From Candidatus Helarchaeota archaeon (lineage in GTDB: Archaea; Asgardarchaeota; Lokiarchaeia; Helarchaeales; JABXJV01), in the NCBI GenBank assembly GCA_013375355.1, contig JABXJV010000573.1:1-16862 (forward strand): a stretch of 16,862 bases of DNA, written 5' to 3'. The notes beneath the pieces were generated by a model, which searched no databases, was not told the origin of the DNA, and worked only from the letters and a program-made list of their open reading frames with translations. Below, one piece after another: positions 1-9,668 of the stretch. The stretch's first letter is position 1. Each line of letters starts with the position of its first letter. Both the position numbers and the translations under genes were made by a program.

Positions 1-248
1 AAAAAGGTGCAGGATGGATTCTTTTTTCATCCGCTGAAGCAGATGGCACTCTTACTGGACCCAATCTAGAAGCTACTACTCAAATGGTCCAATCAACTTC
101 GTTACCTGTTATAGCTGCTGGGGGTATAAGCTCGATTAAAGATATAGAAGCACTCGAAAATACAAAAGTAGCGGGAATTGTTACTGGTAAAGCTATTTAT
201 GAAGGAAAATTAGATTTAAAAGAAGCACTGAAAAGATTTCAAAAATAA
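1..248 (+). CDS. hisA: HisA, C-terminal part (phosphoribosylformimino-AICAR-P isomerase)
   Basis: This is the 3' end of a gene cut by the window start; the first complete codon is at position 3 and 81 codons precede the TAA at 246-248. HisA is the cytoplasmic (beta/alpha)8-barrel isomerase of histidine biosynthesis, converting ProFAR to PRFAR. The visible part carries the C-terminal phosphate-binding half-barrel: DGTLTGPNLEAT, then PVIAAGGISS and GIVTGKAIYEG, which matches HisA better than its paralogue HisF (HisF normally has a DGTKDGY-type motif and no GKALYEG ending). The segment before DGTL reads FSSAEA where many HisA proteins have YTDIxR, so the active-site loop is somewhat divergent. 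Another his gene, hisI, lies on the same strand 3 kb downstream with three opposite-strand genes between. Identification is by family pattern only. Confidence 0.88.
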   Translation, partial: KGAGWILFSSAEADGTLTGPNLEATTQMVQSTSLPVIAAGGISSIKDIEALENTKVAGIVTGKAIYEGKLDLKEALKRFQK

Positions 249-250
249 TT

Positions 251-277
251 CTTTTAAAAAGAAAAAATAAAAAAATA
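251..277 (-). terminator. T-rich tract after the AIM24-family gene
   Basis: Reading on the minus strand just after the stop of the AIM24-family gene, there are runs of T broken by single bases (the complement of the A-rich stretch 251-277). Archaeal transcription ends mainly at such U-rich tracts. It lies between two convergent genes, where a terminator is expected. In DNA this AT-rich the call is tentative. Confidence 0.35.
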
Positions 278-278
278 A

Positions 279-989
279 TTAACCTGTGTGTTTGTGAGGA
301 AGAGACCTCCAGATCCAAGATATGACTTCAGAAGGTGATCTTGTTTGAAATATGACCCTTCCTGGTCCAGTTGCTTCAATTACTAACCCTTCCTTAGAAA
401 ATAGTGTAGATTTTAAGCCTCCTACTTTTTTAATATCCCACTTTAAAGAACTTTCCATTGCTACCAAATGTGAATTATCTATCCGTAATTTCTCTTCGGG
501 TTCCAATTCGCGTTCTAAAAATCCCCCAAGTGCAGATACAAATAAATCACTATCTTCTTCCGCCTTTGCTAGTAGAAAGAACATTTTTTCTCCTCCGAAA
601 ATACCCCTTTTAAATCCTGAAAATTTTGTTCCAGTATCTAAAGTCGGAGAACTTGCGACAAACCCACCTGAATAAACCATCCATTCTTCTCCAGCTTTTA
701 ATTTCAGGTGTTTTATATCTCCTGGGTACGGAGGGGCTAAACCTAATATTCCATCACCAGTTTCTGCAGTGAATTCATTGATAAAAAAAGTCTCACCTGC
801 AAAAGTTCTTTTTACGCTTGCCCAGAAACCCTTAGCTGCTTTTTTTGTATGTATTCCAATTGTTGTATCATGGTATATCATAACTCCTGCTTCAGCATTT
901 ATAGTCTGACCTTCTTTAAGTAATATATTCACTATAGAATAAGATGGGGCAAATAATATTTCGTATTTGTAATGAACTCCGTCTTGCAT
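279..989 (-). CDS. AIM24 / TIGR00266 family protein
   Basis: A 236-residue protein of the AIM24 (formerly DUF124, TIGR00266) family, found in bacteria, archaea and yeast mitochondria; the molecular function is not established. The family pattern is clear: an N-terminal beta-rich part with an EAGVMIYHDTTIG-type segment, a middle GETFFINEFTA stretch, a GGFVASSPTLDTGTKF strand pair, and the C-terminal GLVIEATGPGRVIFQTRSPS motif. Length is normal for the family. There is no signal peptide or membrane segment, so it is probably cytoplasmic, possibly membrane-associated through the hydrophobic/aromatic surface typical of this fold (inference). The ATG is preceded by a weak AGAGAT-type ribosome binding site. 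It lies downstream of, and in the same direction as, the MFS gene and converges on hisA. Nothing looks broken. Confidence 0.87.
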   Translation of the reverse strand: MQDGVHYKYEILFAPSYSIVNILLKEGQTINAEAGVMIYHDTTIGIHTKKAAKGFWASVKRTFAGETFFINEFTAETGDGILGLAPPYPGDIKHLKLKAGEEWMVYSGGFVASSPTLDTGTKFSGFKRGIFGGEKMFFLLAKAEEDSDLFVSALGGFLERELEPEEKLRIDNSHLVAMESSLKWDIKKVGGLKSTLFSKEGLVIEATGPGRVIFQTRSPSEVISWIWRSLPHKHTG

Positions 990-1086
990 ATTTTTCTATC
1001 TCTTTAATTATTTATTTTGATTATAAATTATTCATATATTAAATTATTAATTGTTTGGATAGTGGCATTTTCAATTAAGAATTGAT

Positions 1087-1138
1087 TTAATTACTTTGAC
1101 TATTAATTCGATTTAGTTTCAGATCAAAGTCTAATTAA
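1087..1138. repeat. Imperfect inverted repeat between MFS and AIM24 genes
   Basis: The arms 1087-1099 (TTAATTACTTTGA) and 1124-1138 (TCAAAGTCTAATTAA) are complementary over 13 pairs with a two-base CT bulge and a 24-base loop. It starts about 18 bases after the MFS stop on the minus strand and lies about 100 bases before the AIM24 start. It could be an RNA hairpin at the end of the MFS message or an operator for the AIM24 gene. Chance is possible in AT-rich DNA, though the ACTTTGA core is not pure A/T. Confidence 0.4.
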
Positions 1139-1155
1139 GTATATAATTAGTTCTA

Positions 1156-2337
1156 TCATTCAATTAAATGATTTTCTTCAACTTTTGAGATTAATGAAAA
1201 AACCACCGCCACAATTCCAATAATAATTAATGTATAACTTAGTGACCAGTCTACCAGCAAACCCACGAAAGGATTAAATATTGCACAAACCATTTTTTCA
1301 AACATAGTTGCTGTGGAGATGACTGTTGCCCGTTTTTCAGATGGAATGTATTTGTTCATATAACTGATTAATAGAGGTCTTCTTGATAACCCAAAACCGC
1401 CAGCTAAAAATATAGCTAATAACACAAACGGAAGGAATGAGGTTAAACCTCCTATAATGAACCCTATACCTGTCATAAATGATGTAAAAAAAACTAATCT
1501 TTTTTTAGAACGAAATAACTTTTCTAATCCTTCATAACTATTCATTATTGCTATTTCGATTATTAAAAGGGCTACATTCACAAAGCCATAGTAAAAAATC
1601 TCAACATTTGCTTCTTTTAACATTGGTTGCCAGAGCCAAATCATCCAGTAGGCAACCGAAGCTAAAAAAATCATATCAATTGCTAAAATTTTTAGGATTT
1701 TATGTTCATGTAAATATTTCACTCCTTCTTTTAATATAGTAAAATAACTCCTTGATTCCGTTGTTTCTTGTAAGGGTGGTTCTTTAAAAGTTAAACCAAT
1801 AAATAATGCAAAACCAGTTGGAATTGAAACAAATAACATTGTTGCTCTTAGATCAAAAATTACTACGATTATACTTCCAAATATAGCTCCAATCATAATT
1901 CCCACCAAATTGAAGCTTTGCATTCTTCCCATTATTTTTTTTGATTTTTCAGTTTCGTTTATTTCCTTTAAACTATCGTATACAAACGCTTCAGTTGCCC
2001 CAGAATATAAGCTCATTGATAACCCCCATAGAAATTCTCCTAGCATAAAAATGTAAAAATTTGGAATACTTCCATAAACTAGTGCACCAGCAATATTAAT
2101 TGCACTAGCCAATAAAAGCGAGTGCTTTCTTCCTAAAAAATCTGCCACAGTCCCTGTTGGAATTTCAAAAATGAAGAAACAGAATAGAAACCAGCTCTGT
2201 AATATCATTATTTGGAAGAAACTTAATCCACCCCAATCTGTGAAGAAGGGGATTAATACAGGTGAAACAAACATCATGTTACGTAGCATATTGAATAAGT
2301 ATATTTTCCAAATATTCGCCTTGAAATTTTTAACCAT
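1156..2337 (-). CDS. Major facilitator superfamily transporter
   Basis: A 393-residue, very hydrophobic protein with about 12 predicted membrane helices, the normal size for MFS secondary transporters. The signature loop 2-3 motif is present about 60 residues in (GTVADFLGRKHSLLLA, matching GxxADxxGRKxxL), and a shorter charged central loop rich in E and K (around EINETEKSKK and EPPLQETTE) separates helix groups. The start used here is the ATG at 2337 (MVKNFKANIW); the frame stays open 13 codons upstream, but that extension has no better ribosome binding site and would add a hydrophobic tail ahead of the normal MFS N-terminus. The substrate cannot be told from sequence; the overall pattern resembles drug/proton antiporter-like or uncharacterised archaeal MFS proteins. 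It lies between the GTPase and AIM24 genes in the same direction, without tight coupling. Confidence 0.87.
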   Translation of the reverse strand: MVKNFKANIWKIYLFNMLRNMMFVSPVLIPFFTDWGGLSFFQIMILQSWFLFCFFIFEIPTGTVADFLGRKHSLLLASAINIAGALVYGSIPNFYIFMLGEFLWGLSMSLYSGATEAFVYDSLKEINETEKSKKIMGRMQSFNLVGIMIGAIFGSIIVVIFDLRATMLFVSIPTGFALFIGLTFKEPPLQETTESRSYFTILKEGVKYLHEHKILKILAIDMIFLASVAYWMIWLWQPMLKEANVEIFYYGFVNVALLIIEIAIMNSYEGLEKLFRSKKRLVFFTSFMTGIGFIIGGLTSFLPFVLLAIFLAGGFGLSRRPLLISYMNKYIPSEKRATVISTATMFEKMVCAIFNPFVGLLVDWSLSYTLIIIGIVAVVFSLISKVEENHLIE

Positions 2338-2468
2338 AATATTAACCAATAGAATTATTTTTATAGACAGTAACAAAGAAAATAAAATATTTAGAGAAGA
2401 ATTACTGATTTAGATAATCTGTATAGAAAGAGAACTTTTAGATAGGGTTTATCAGAATCAATATAAAA

Positions 2469-2544
2469 ATAACACAGCTTTTTCTACATCAATTTAATAA
2501 AATCCACTATCTTGTTTTTTCCTATCTAAAACAGCCTGTGTTAT
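2469..2544. repeat. 9-bp inverted repeat around the 3' end of the GTPase gene
   Basis: ATAACACAG at 2469-2477 is exactly complementary to CTGTGTTAT at 2536-2544, 58 bases apart; two more pairs form if a C is bulged. One arm is inside the restored GTPase reading frame and the other just after it. Its role is unknown, and a long-range RNA stem or chance are both possible. Confidence 0.25.
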
Positions 2545-3020
2545 AAGTCCAAAGACGTAACCTATATTTTGACCGCTTTTTGCGCTGCATTCAATATAAC
2601 TATTATACTATTTTCATTCACAAAAGATTCTGCAGCTTCTCTAGTTATTGCTCGATTAGGCAAGTCTATTTTGGTCCCAACTAAAACAACAGGAACGGAA
2701 TCAGTATTTTTTCTGATTAAACCAAGCCATTCTGGGAGATTATTGAAAGAATAGGGCTTTGTCAAGTCAAAAACTAATAAAGCCCCAGATGCTCCACGAC
2801 AATAGCCAGGAAGAATGAATCTGAAACGATCTTCGCCTCCAAAGTCCCATAATTGAAGAGTTACTTGCTCTTCACCTAGCATTACTTTTACAGCACTGAA
2901 GTCTACCCCTATCGTCATTTTGGTTCCCTCAAGGAAGATCCCCTTAGTAAACCGAAGTGTCATTGCTGTTTTGCCTACACCGCCTTCACCAGCAATTACT
3001 AGCTTGAGGATATATGTCAT
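2494..3020 (-). CDS. Rab-like small GTPase, frame broken by a 1-base deletion
   Basis: A Ras-superfamily small GTPase of the Asgard Rab-like type. In the first frame (3020 down to about 2604) it has the P-loop GEGGVGKT (residues 11-18), switch I Thr36 (TIGVDF), switch II WDFGGEDRF (58-66) and the guanine-specificity motif TKID. This frame then runs into NAAQKAVKI and stops at 2562. The neighbouring frame, entered near 2603, reads NSYIECSAKSGQNIG, which supplies the missing G5 SAK motif and the last helix, and stops at 2494-2496. Restoring one A (ATAAT to ATAAAT on the coding strand, near 2603/2604) gives a normal 175-residue protein. Switch II has Glu63 where Ras has the catalytic Gln61, as in other archaeal WDFGGE GTPases. 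No C-terminal prenylation cysteine is present. An AGGAAG ribosome binding site precedes the ATG. The frameshift is either a sequencing/assembly error or a recent pseudogene. Confidence 0.85.
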
Positions 3021-3177
3021 TTTTCAACTTCCTAATCGAAAGATATTTATTTTTTAGTTGTCCAGATTTCATTATTTGATATTTCTATAATCTAAATTAA
3101 ACTTTATGATATTTTAATTTAAATTCATTAAAGTATAATATTTTCTTATTTTATGTTTCAGATTATTGATCAGACTA

Positions 3178-3206
3178 TTAATTGTTATATTAATTTTTAA
3201 TTGTTA
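3178..3206. repeat. Two direct TTAATTGTTA copies upstream of hisI
   Basis: TTAATTGTTA occurs at 3178-3187 and again at 3197-3206, 19 bases apart, in the 246-base divergent region between the GTPase gene and hisI. Equal spacing close to two helical turns fits a pair of repressor sites, but the low complexity of the DNA makes chance likely. Confidence 0.25.
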
Positions 3207-3252
3207 GTATAATTAAAAATTTTATTGAAATGGCTATTAAAAAGAGATTTTT

Positions 3253-3258
3253 GGGTGG
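3253..3258 (+). promoter_or_regulatory. Ribosome binding site that decides the hisI start
   Basis: GGGTGG ends 8 bases before the TTG at 3267. The upstream in-frame TTG at 3225 has no comparable site, so 3267 is preferred as the hisI start. Confidence 0.5.
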
Positions 3259-3266
3259 TATACTTT

Positions 3267-3668
3267 TTGGAACGATTTAAAATTAGTGAAAACACCGCAG
3301 AAAAAATAATAAAAACATTAAATTTTTCTAAATTAAATGGTTTAATTGCCGTAATTGCTCAAGATATTAAAACTAATAAGGTTGTAATGTCTGCGTTTGC
3401 TAATGAAGAAGCGATTAAGATGACTCTTACAACCGGATACGCACATTATTGGAGCCGTTCCAGAAATATATTGTGGAAAAAAGGGGAAACTTCAGGTCAC
3501 CTACAGATTGTTAAAGAAGTTTATATTGATTGTGACCAGGATGCAATATTACTTAAAATAGATCAAATAACTGCAGCTTGTCATACTGGTTATTTTAGTT
3601 GTTTTTTTAGAAGAATTATTGATGATAAGCTTGAAATCGTAGGTAAGAAGGTTTTTGAACCAAAATAA
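3267..3668 (+). CDS. hisI: Phosphoribosyl-AMP cyclohydrolase (HisI)
   Basis: A 133-residue enzyme that opens the purine ring of PR-AMP in the third step of histidine biosynthesis. It is a stand-alone HisI with no HisE domain. Diagnostic motifs are all present (numbered from TTG 3267): YWSRSR (61-66), WKKGETSGH (70-78), the metal-binding DCDQD (88-92, with Asp88, Asp90, Asp92 and Cys89), and ACHTGYFSC (104-112) with Cys105 and Cys112, which complete the zinc site together with Cys89. The reading frame is open to a TTG at 3225, which would add 14 residues (147 total), but the GGGTGG ribosome binding site favours 3267. The gene starts about 250 bases from the divergent GTPase gene and ends 46 bases before the beta-galactosidase ATG. 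It is separated from hisA by three opposite-strand genes. It should act as a cytoplasmic homodimer. Confidence 0.95.
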   Translation: MERFKISENTAEKIIKTLNFSKLNGLIAVIAQDIKTNKVVMSAFANEEAIKMTLTTGYAHYWSRSRNILWKKGETSGHLQIVKEVYIDCDQDAILLKIDQITAACHTGYFSCFFRRIIDDKLEIVGKKVFEPK

Positions 3669-3699
3669 TTCACCCACCTTACAAAAACAATAAAGATAA

Positions 3700-6828
<3,129 letters not shown>

Positions 6829-6865
6829 TAAATAAGACTTATTATTTCTCTAGATTTTTAAAAAA

Positions 6866-6877
6866 TTTTAAATATAA
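6866..6877 (+). promoter_or_regulatory. Archaeal TATA box of the membrane protein gene
   Basis: TTTTAAATATAA lies about 55-65 bases before the ATG at 6931 with an A-rich BRE-like stretch just upstream. This would place a transcript start near 6895-6900 and leave a leader that includes the GGAGG site. It is predicted from pattern only. Confidence 0.45.
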
Positions 6878-6918
6878 GTCAAAATATAATAAATACCACT
6901 TTTTGAATTATAATCATT

Positions 6919-6923
6919 GGAGG
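6919..6923 (+). promoter_or_regulatory. Strong ribosome binding site of the membrane protein gene
   Basis: GGAGG with a 7-base spacer to the ATG at 6931. It fixes the start codon and argues that this unrecognised gene is really translated. Confidence 0.75.
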
Positions 6924-6930
6924 CAAATAA

Positions 6931-8433
6931 ATGGTAGGGTTTTTTGGTGATCCATTATTAGATATATTATTTGGGTTTTTTCTTCCTGCTATGATATCGA
7001 TTGGTGTATTGATAGCATATAAAAAAATTATTAATGAGATACTCACCGGTCAACAAGATCCACCTGAAAAAATCGGTAAATTAAATCTTGATTATTTAAT
7101 ATATATTTTAATTGGTATTGGCTTTTTTTGTTGTTTAAGTATTTCGTACTTTTTTATAAAAGATATCAAAGCTTATGGTTTATCAGGTTTATTATTAGTC
7201 ATGTTACTGGGTATCTGGAAATATGCGAAGACTCATGAAGTGATTATTAAAACATGGTTTGATAACTATAGTTATTTTAAAGATTGGGTAGATCCAAATA
7301 ACCCAGGAGAAAAATGGAAATTGATGCTTCCTCATGAAGTGGTTGAAGAATATTATATCAAAGAAATATACGAAACAATTGAGGACATTGAATTTGATAA
7401 ACTATTTGATAATAAAGATACAAATAAAATAAGTGATAAGTTGAATTTGTCAGATAAAAGCAAGGAAATATTAAAATTAATTTTTATTAAAGTAATTACT
7501 TCAGAATGTAAGGATGAGAGGGGGAAGAAGAGGAGGATATTAGGAACTATCTTTAAAAATTGGGAAGGAAAATATACAAACGAGATAAAAAATTTTATAT
7601 TTGAAGACTTAAAAAAGTTTACAAAATCAGACTCAACTACCGATATAGAGTATATTTTTGAAAAGAAATTATATAATTTTGCTCGTAGAATTGATTATTT
7701 TCAACGTATAAAATATAAGTGTGATTCAGATTTTTTTATCACATTAGCAAAGATACTCGTATGGGGTGGATTTTGTTTTGCATGTTTTTGGTTCTTTATA
7801 TTATTCTCCGAAATTCAATCAGAATTTAGTTTTATGGAAGAATGGACTAAATATTTAATGCCATTATTACAGAGCGTGGTTTTTTCACTTGTGTTTATGA
7901 TGGGTATTTTTGCCTTGATAAGTGCACTTACTTCTTTAAGCTTTAGAGAAACCGTTTTAAAATTAGATATTCCCCTAGAGGATACTAGAGTGGCAGATCC
8001 ATTCTTTAAATTAGTTGGAGATTTTGCATTATTAAACTCGATAATAATATCAATCGGATACGGAGGGGCAATACCACTTTATTTTCTCGATTTAAAATCA
8101 GATATCTTGTTTTATGTAATTACTGGATTAATTGTCGCATTTGTATTTTTTGTCTTCTTGTTAAATATGTGGGGATGCCATAATTTGATGTTACATACAA
8201 AGAAATTTCACTTAAAAATTCTAAGATTTAAAATGCTAAAAGAATTAGGAGAGAAAGAATCACATAGTCCAGATTATGAGCTAATGAAAGAAGAATATGA
8301 TGATATAACTAAATTACCAGAATGGGCAATGACACCCCCAATTCTTGCCAAGCTAGTATCGGTAGCTATAGTACCTGTATTTGGTCCTGTGGCTAAGGAT
8401 TTAATTCCTCAACTCCTTGGATCAATAATATAG
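6931..8433 (+). CDS. Unrecognised multi-pass membrane protein, 500 residues
   Basis: I do not recognise this family. Hydrophobic segments suitable for membrane helices are at about 8-30, 54-76, 80-97, 268-292, 308-335, 365-386 and 391-413, with a further hydrophobic stretch near 470-488. Between the third and fourth helices is a charged region of about 165 residues (100-265), rich in Lys, Glu and Asp and likely mostly helical; a second charged stretch lies at about 420-465. There is no signal peptide cleavage site, P-loop, ABC or MFS signature, or obvious cysteine/histidine cluster. The start is well supported by a GGAGG site and a TATA-like promoter. It sits between the GH2 and GH172 glycosidases on the same strand, but gaps of 102 and 128 bases, each with promoter-like sequence, mean co-transcription is not certain. 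A sugar transporter, a signalling protein and an unrelated membrane protein are all possible. Confidence 0.8.
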   Translation: MVGFFGDPLLDILFGFFLPAMISIGVLIAYKKIINEILTGQQDPPEKIGKLNLDYLIYILIGIGFFCCLSISYFFIKDIKAYGLSGLLLVMLLGIWKYAKTHEVIIKTWFDNYSYFKDWVDPNNPGEKWKLMLPHEVVEEYYIKEIYETIEDIEFDKLFDNKDTNKISDKLNLSDKSKEILKLIFIKVITSECKDERGKKRRILGTIFKNWEGKYTNEIKNFIFEDLKKFTKSDSTTDIEYIFEKKLYNFARRIDYFQRIKYKCDSDFFITLAKILVWGGFCFACFWFFILFSEIQSEFSFMEEWTKYLMPLLQSVVFSLVFMMGIFALISALTSLSFRETVLKLDIPLEDTRVADPFFKLVGDFALLNSIIISIGYGGAIPLYFLDLKSDILFYVITGLIVAFVFFVFLLNMWGCHNLMLHTKKFHLKILRFKMLKELGEKESHSPDYELMKEEYDDITKLPEWAMTPPILAKLVSVAIVPVFGPVAKDLIPQLLGSII

Positions 8434-8506
8434 TAAAAAAATAACCGGATATTAATTTTCAGTTAGTTTCGTAATAAGGTTGTAAAATTTATTAGTAGAT
8501 TTTGTA

Positions 8507-8519
8507 TTTTTTATATAAC
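8507..8519 (+). promoter_or_regulatory. Possible TATA box of the GH172 gene
   Basis: TTTTTTATATAAC lies about 45-55 bases before the ATG at 8562, the right distance for a short-leader archaeal transcript. No clear purine-rich BRE is seen, so confidence is low. An AGGT at 8551-8554 is the likely ribosome binding site. Confidence 0.3.
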
Positions 8520-8561
8520 TCATATTTTGTAAACTATATAGATTTTGATTAGGTAATTAAG

Positions 8562-9617
8562 ATGATGAGAGAACTTCCGAGATTGAGGAATTATAAAAGA
8601 AAAAGAATTTCAAGTCATGATCCAACTCATGGAAACCAAGATTTTTTAATTTTTAAAGGAAAAACAAAAAAAATCATAGCGGATATAAAAGGCGCAGGTT
8701 GTGTGAGACACATTTGGACCACTATGTCATCTATTGATAGATATTATTTACGAAAAGTATTACTACGTATTTGGTGGGATGACGAGGAAAATCCGAGTGT
8801 CGAGGTTCCGATTGGTGACTTTTTTGGAATGGGACATGCACTTAGTAAAGATTTTACATCTCTCCCTTTAGCAATGTCTCCCCAAGATGGGAAAGGGTTT
8901 AATTGTTTTTTTCCGATGCCATTTGCAAAAAGAGCGATATTTGAAATTGATAATGATTCGAAAAGGAGTCTTTGGTTATATTTCTATATTGATTATGAAG
9001 AATACGACTCATTAGAAGATGATATGGGACGATTTCATGCTACATGGAACCGCGAAAATCCTTGTCAAGGTATTTCAGAAGAGGGTTTAAATAATATGGA
9101 ATTTTTAGTTCTGGGAACAAATGAAGATTTTTCAAAAAATTATTTAATTCTAGAAGCCGAAGGAAAAGGGCATTATGTTGGTTGTAATTACAATATCCAT
9201 AATTTAAGAGAAGTTACCGAACATAATTGGCCTGGAGAAGGAGATGATATGATATTCATTGATGGTGATCCAAGTCCTACAATTTATGGAACTGGCACAG
9301 AAGACTATTTTAATACTGCCTACTGTCCTCAAACAGAATATAACGCACCTTTTCATGGTGTAATTCTTCCAGGAGGTAAAAATTGGTCAGGTAAAATCAC
9401 TTATTATCGATATCACATTTTAGATCCGATTTATTTTGAAAAATCGATAAAAGTAACTATCGAACATGGGCATGCAAATAGAAGATCGGACGACATTTCT
9501 ACAACAGCATATTGGTATCAAAAAGAACCTCATAAAAAATTTAAACCATTATTACCGGAAGAACAAAGAATTCCACGTAAAAAACCAAAAGAAATTAAAG
9601 AGAAAAAGAAAAAATAA
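8562..9617 (+). CDS. GH172 (DUF2961) glycoside hydrolase
   Basis: A 351-residue protein of the DUF2961 family, now GH172, whose characterised members act on difructose dianhydride I and on furanosides such as D-arabinofuranosides. Family marks are RKRISSHDPTHGNQDF near residue 13, the GAGCVRHIW strand (44-51), EVPIGDFFGMGH (81-92), and the active-site block WPGEGDDM and GTGTEDYF. The two glutamates Glu226 and Glu247 are 21 apart, the same spacing as the catalytic pair I recall for the bifidobacterial alpha-fructofuranosidase of this family (Glu270/Glu291). A typical C-terminal strand region (YYRYHILDPIYFEKSIKVTIEHG) follows, ending in a lysine-rich tail after RIPRK. There is no signal peptide, so the substrate should be intracellular. 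The substrate cannot be decided from sequence. ATGATG gives two possible starts; the first is used. The gene converges on folD with a 51-base gap. Confidence 0.9.
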   Translation: MMRELPRLRNYKRKRISSHDPTHGNQDFLIFKGKTKKIIADIKGAGCVRHIWTTMSSIDRYYLRKVLLRIWWDDEENPSVEVPIGDFFGMGHALSKDFTSLPLAMSPQDGKGFNCFFPMPFAKRAIFEIDNDSKRSLWLYFYIDYEEYDSLEDDMGRFHATWNRENPCQGISEEGLNNMEFLVLGTNEDFSKNYLILEAEGKGHYVGCNYNIHNLREVTEHNWPGEGDDMIFIDGDPSPTIYGTGTEDYFNTAYCPQTEYNAPFHGVILPGGKNWSGKITYYRYHILDPIYFEKSIKVTIEHGHANRRSDDISTTAYWYQKEPHKKFKPLLPEEQRIPRKKPKEIKEKKKK

Positions 9618-9668
9618 AATTCCTTAGATTTTTCAATAGTCAACTTATAATTGATTTAAAAATGGAGG

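Noticed and set aside
249..263. Palindrome TTCTTTTAAAAAGAA after hisA as a hairpin terminator
   Set aside because: The perfect part leaves a one-base loop and is nearly pure A/T, so it would be a weak hairpin; only the T-rich tract is kept as a tentative terminator.
352..675. 107-codon plus-strand reading frame
   Set aside because: It lies wholly antisense to the clear AIM24-family gene, has no ribosome binding site and shows no recognisable domain.
3101..3134. ACTTTATGA / TCATTAAAGT imperfect inverted repeat upstream of the GTPase gene
   Set aside because: Short, bulged and almost entirely A/T; not distinguishable from background in this intergenic DNA.
3230..3280. 16-residue ATG frame (MAIKKRFLGGILFGTI) overlapping the hisI start, possibly a leader peptide
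   Set aside because: No histidines as a his leader would have, no ribosome binding site, and it overlaps the preferred hisI start; most likely chance.
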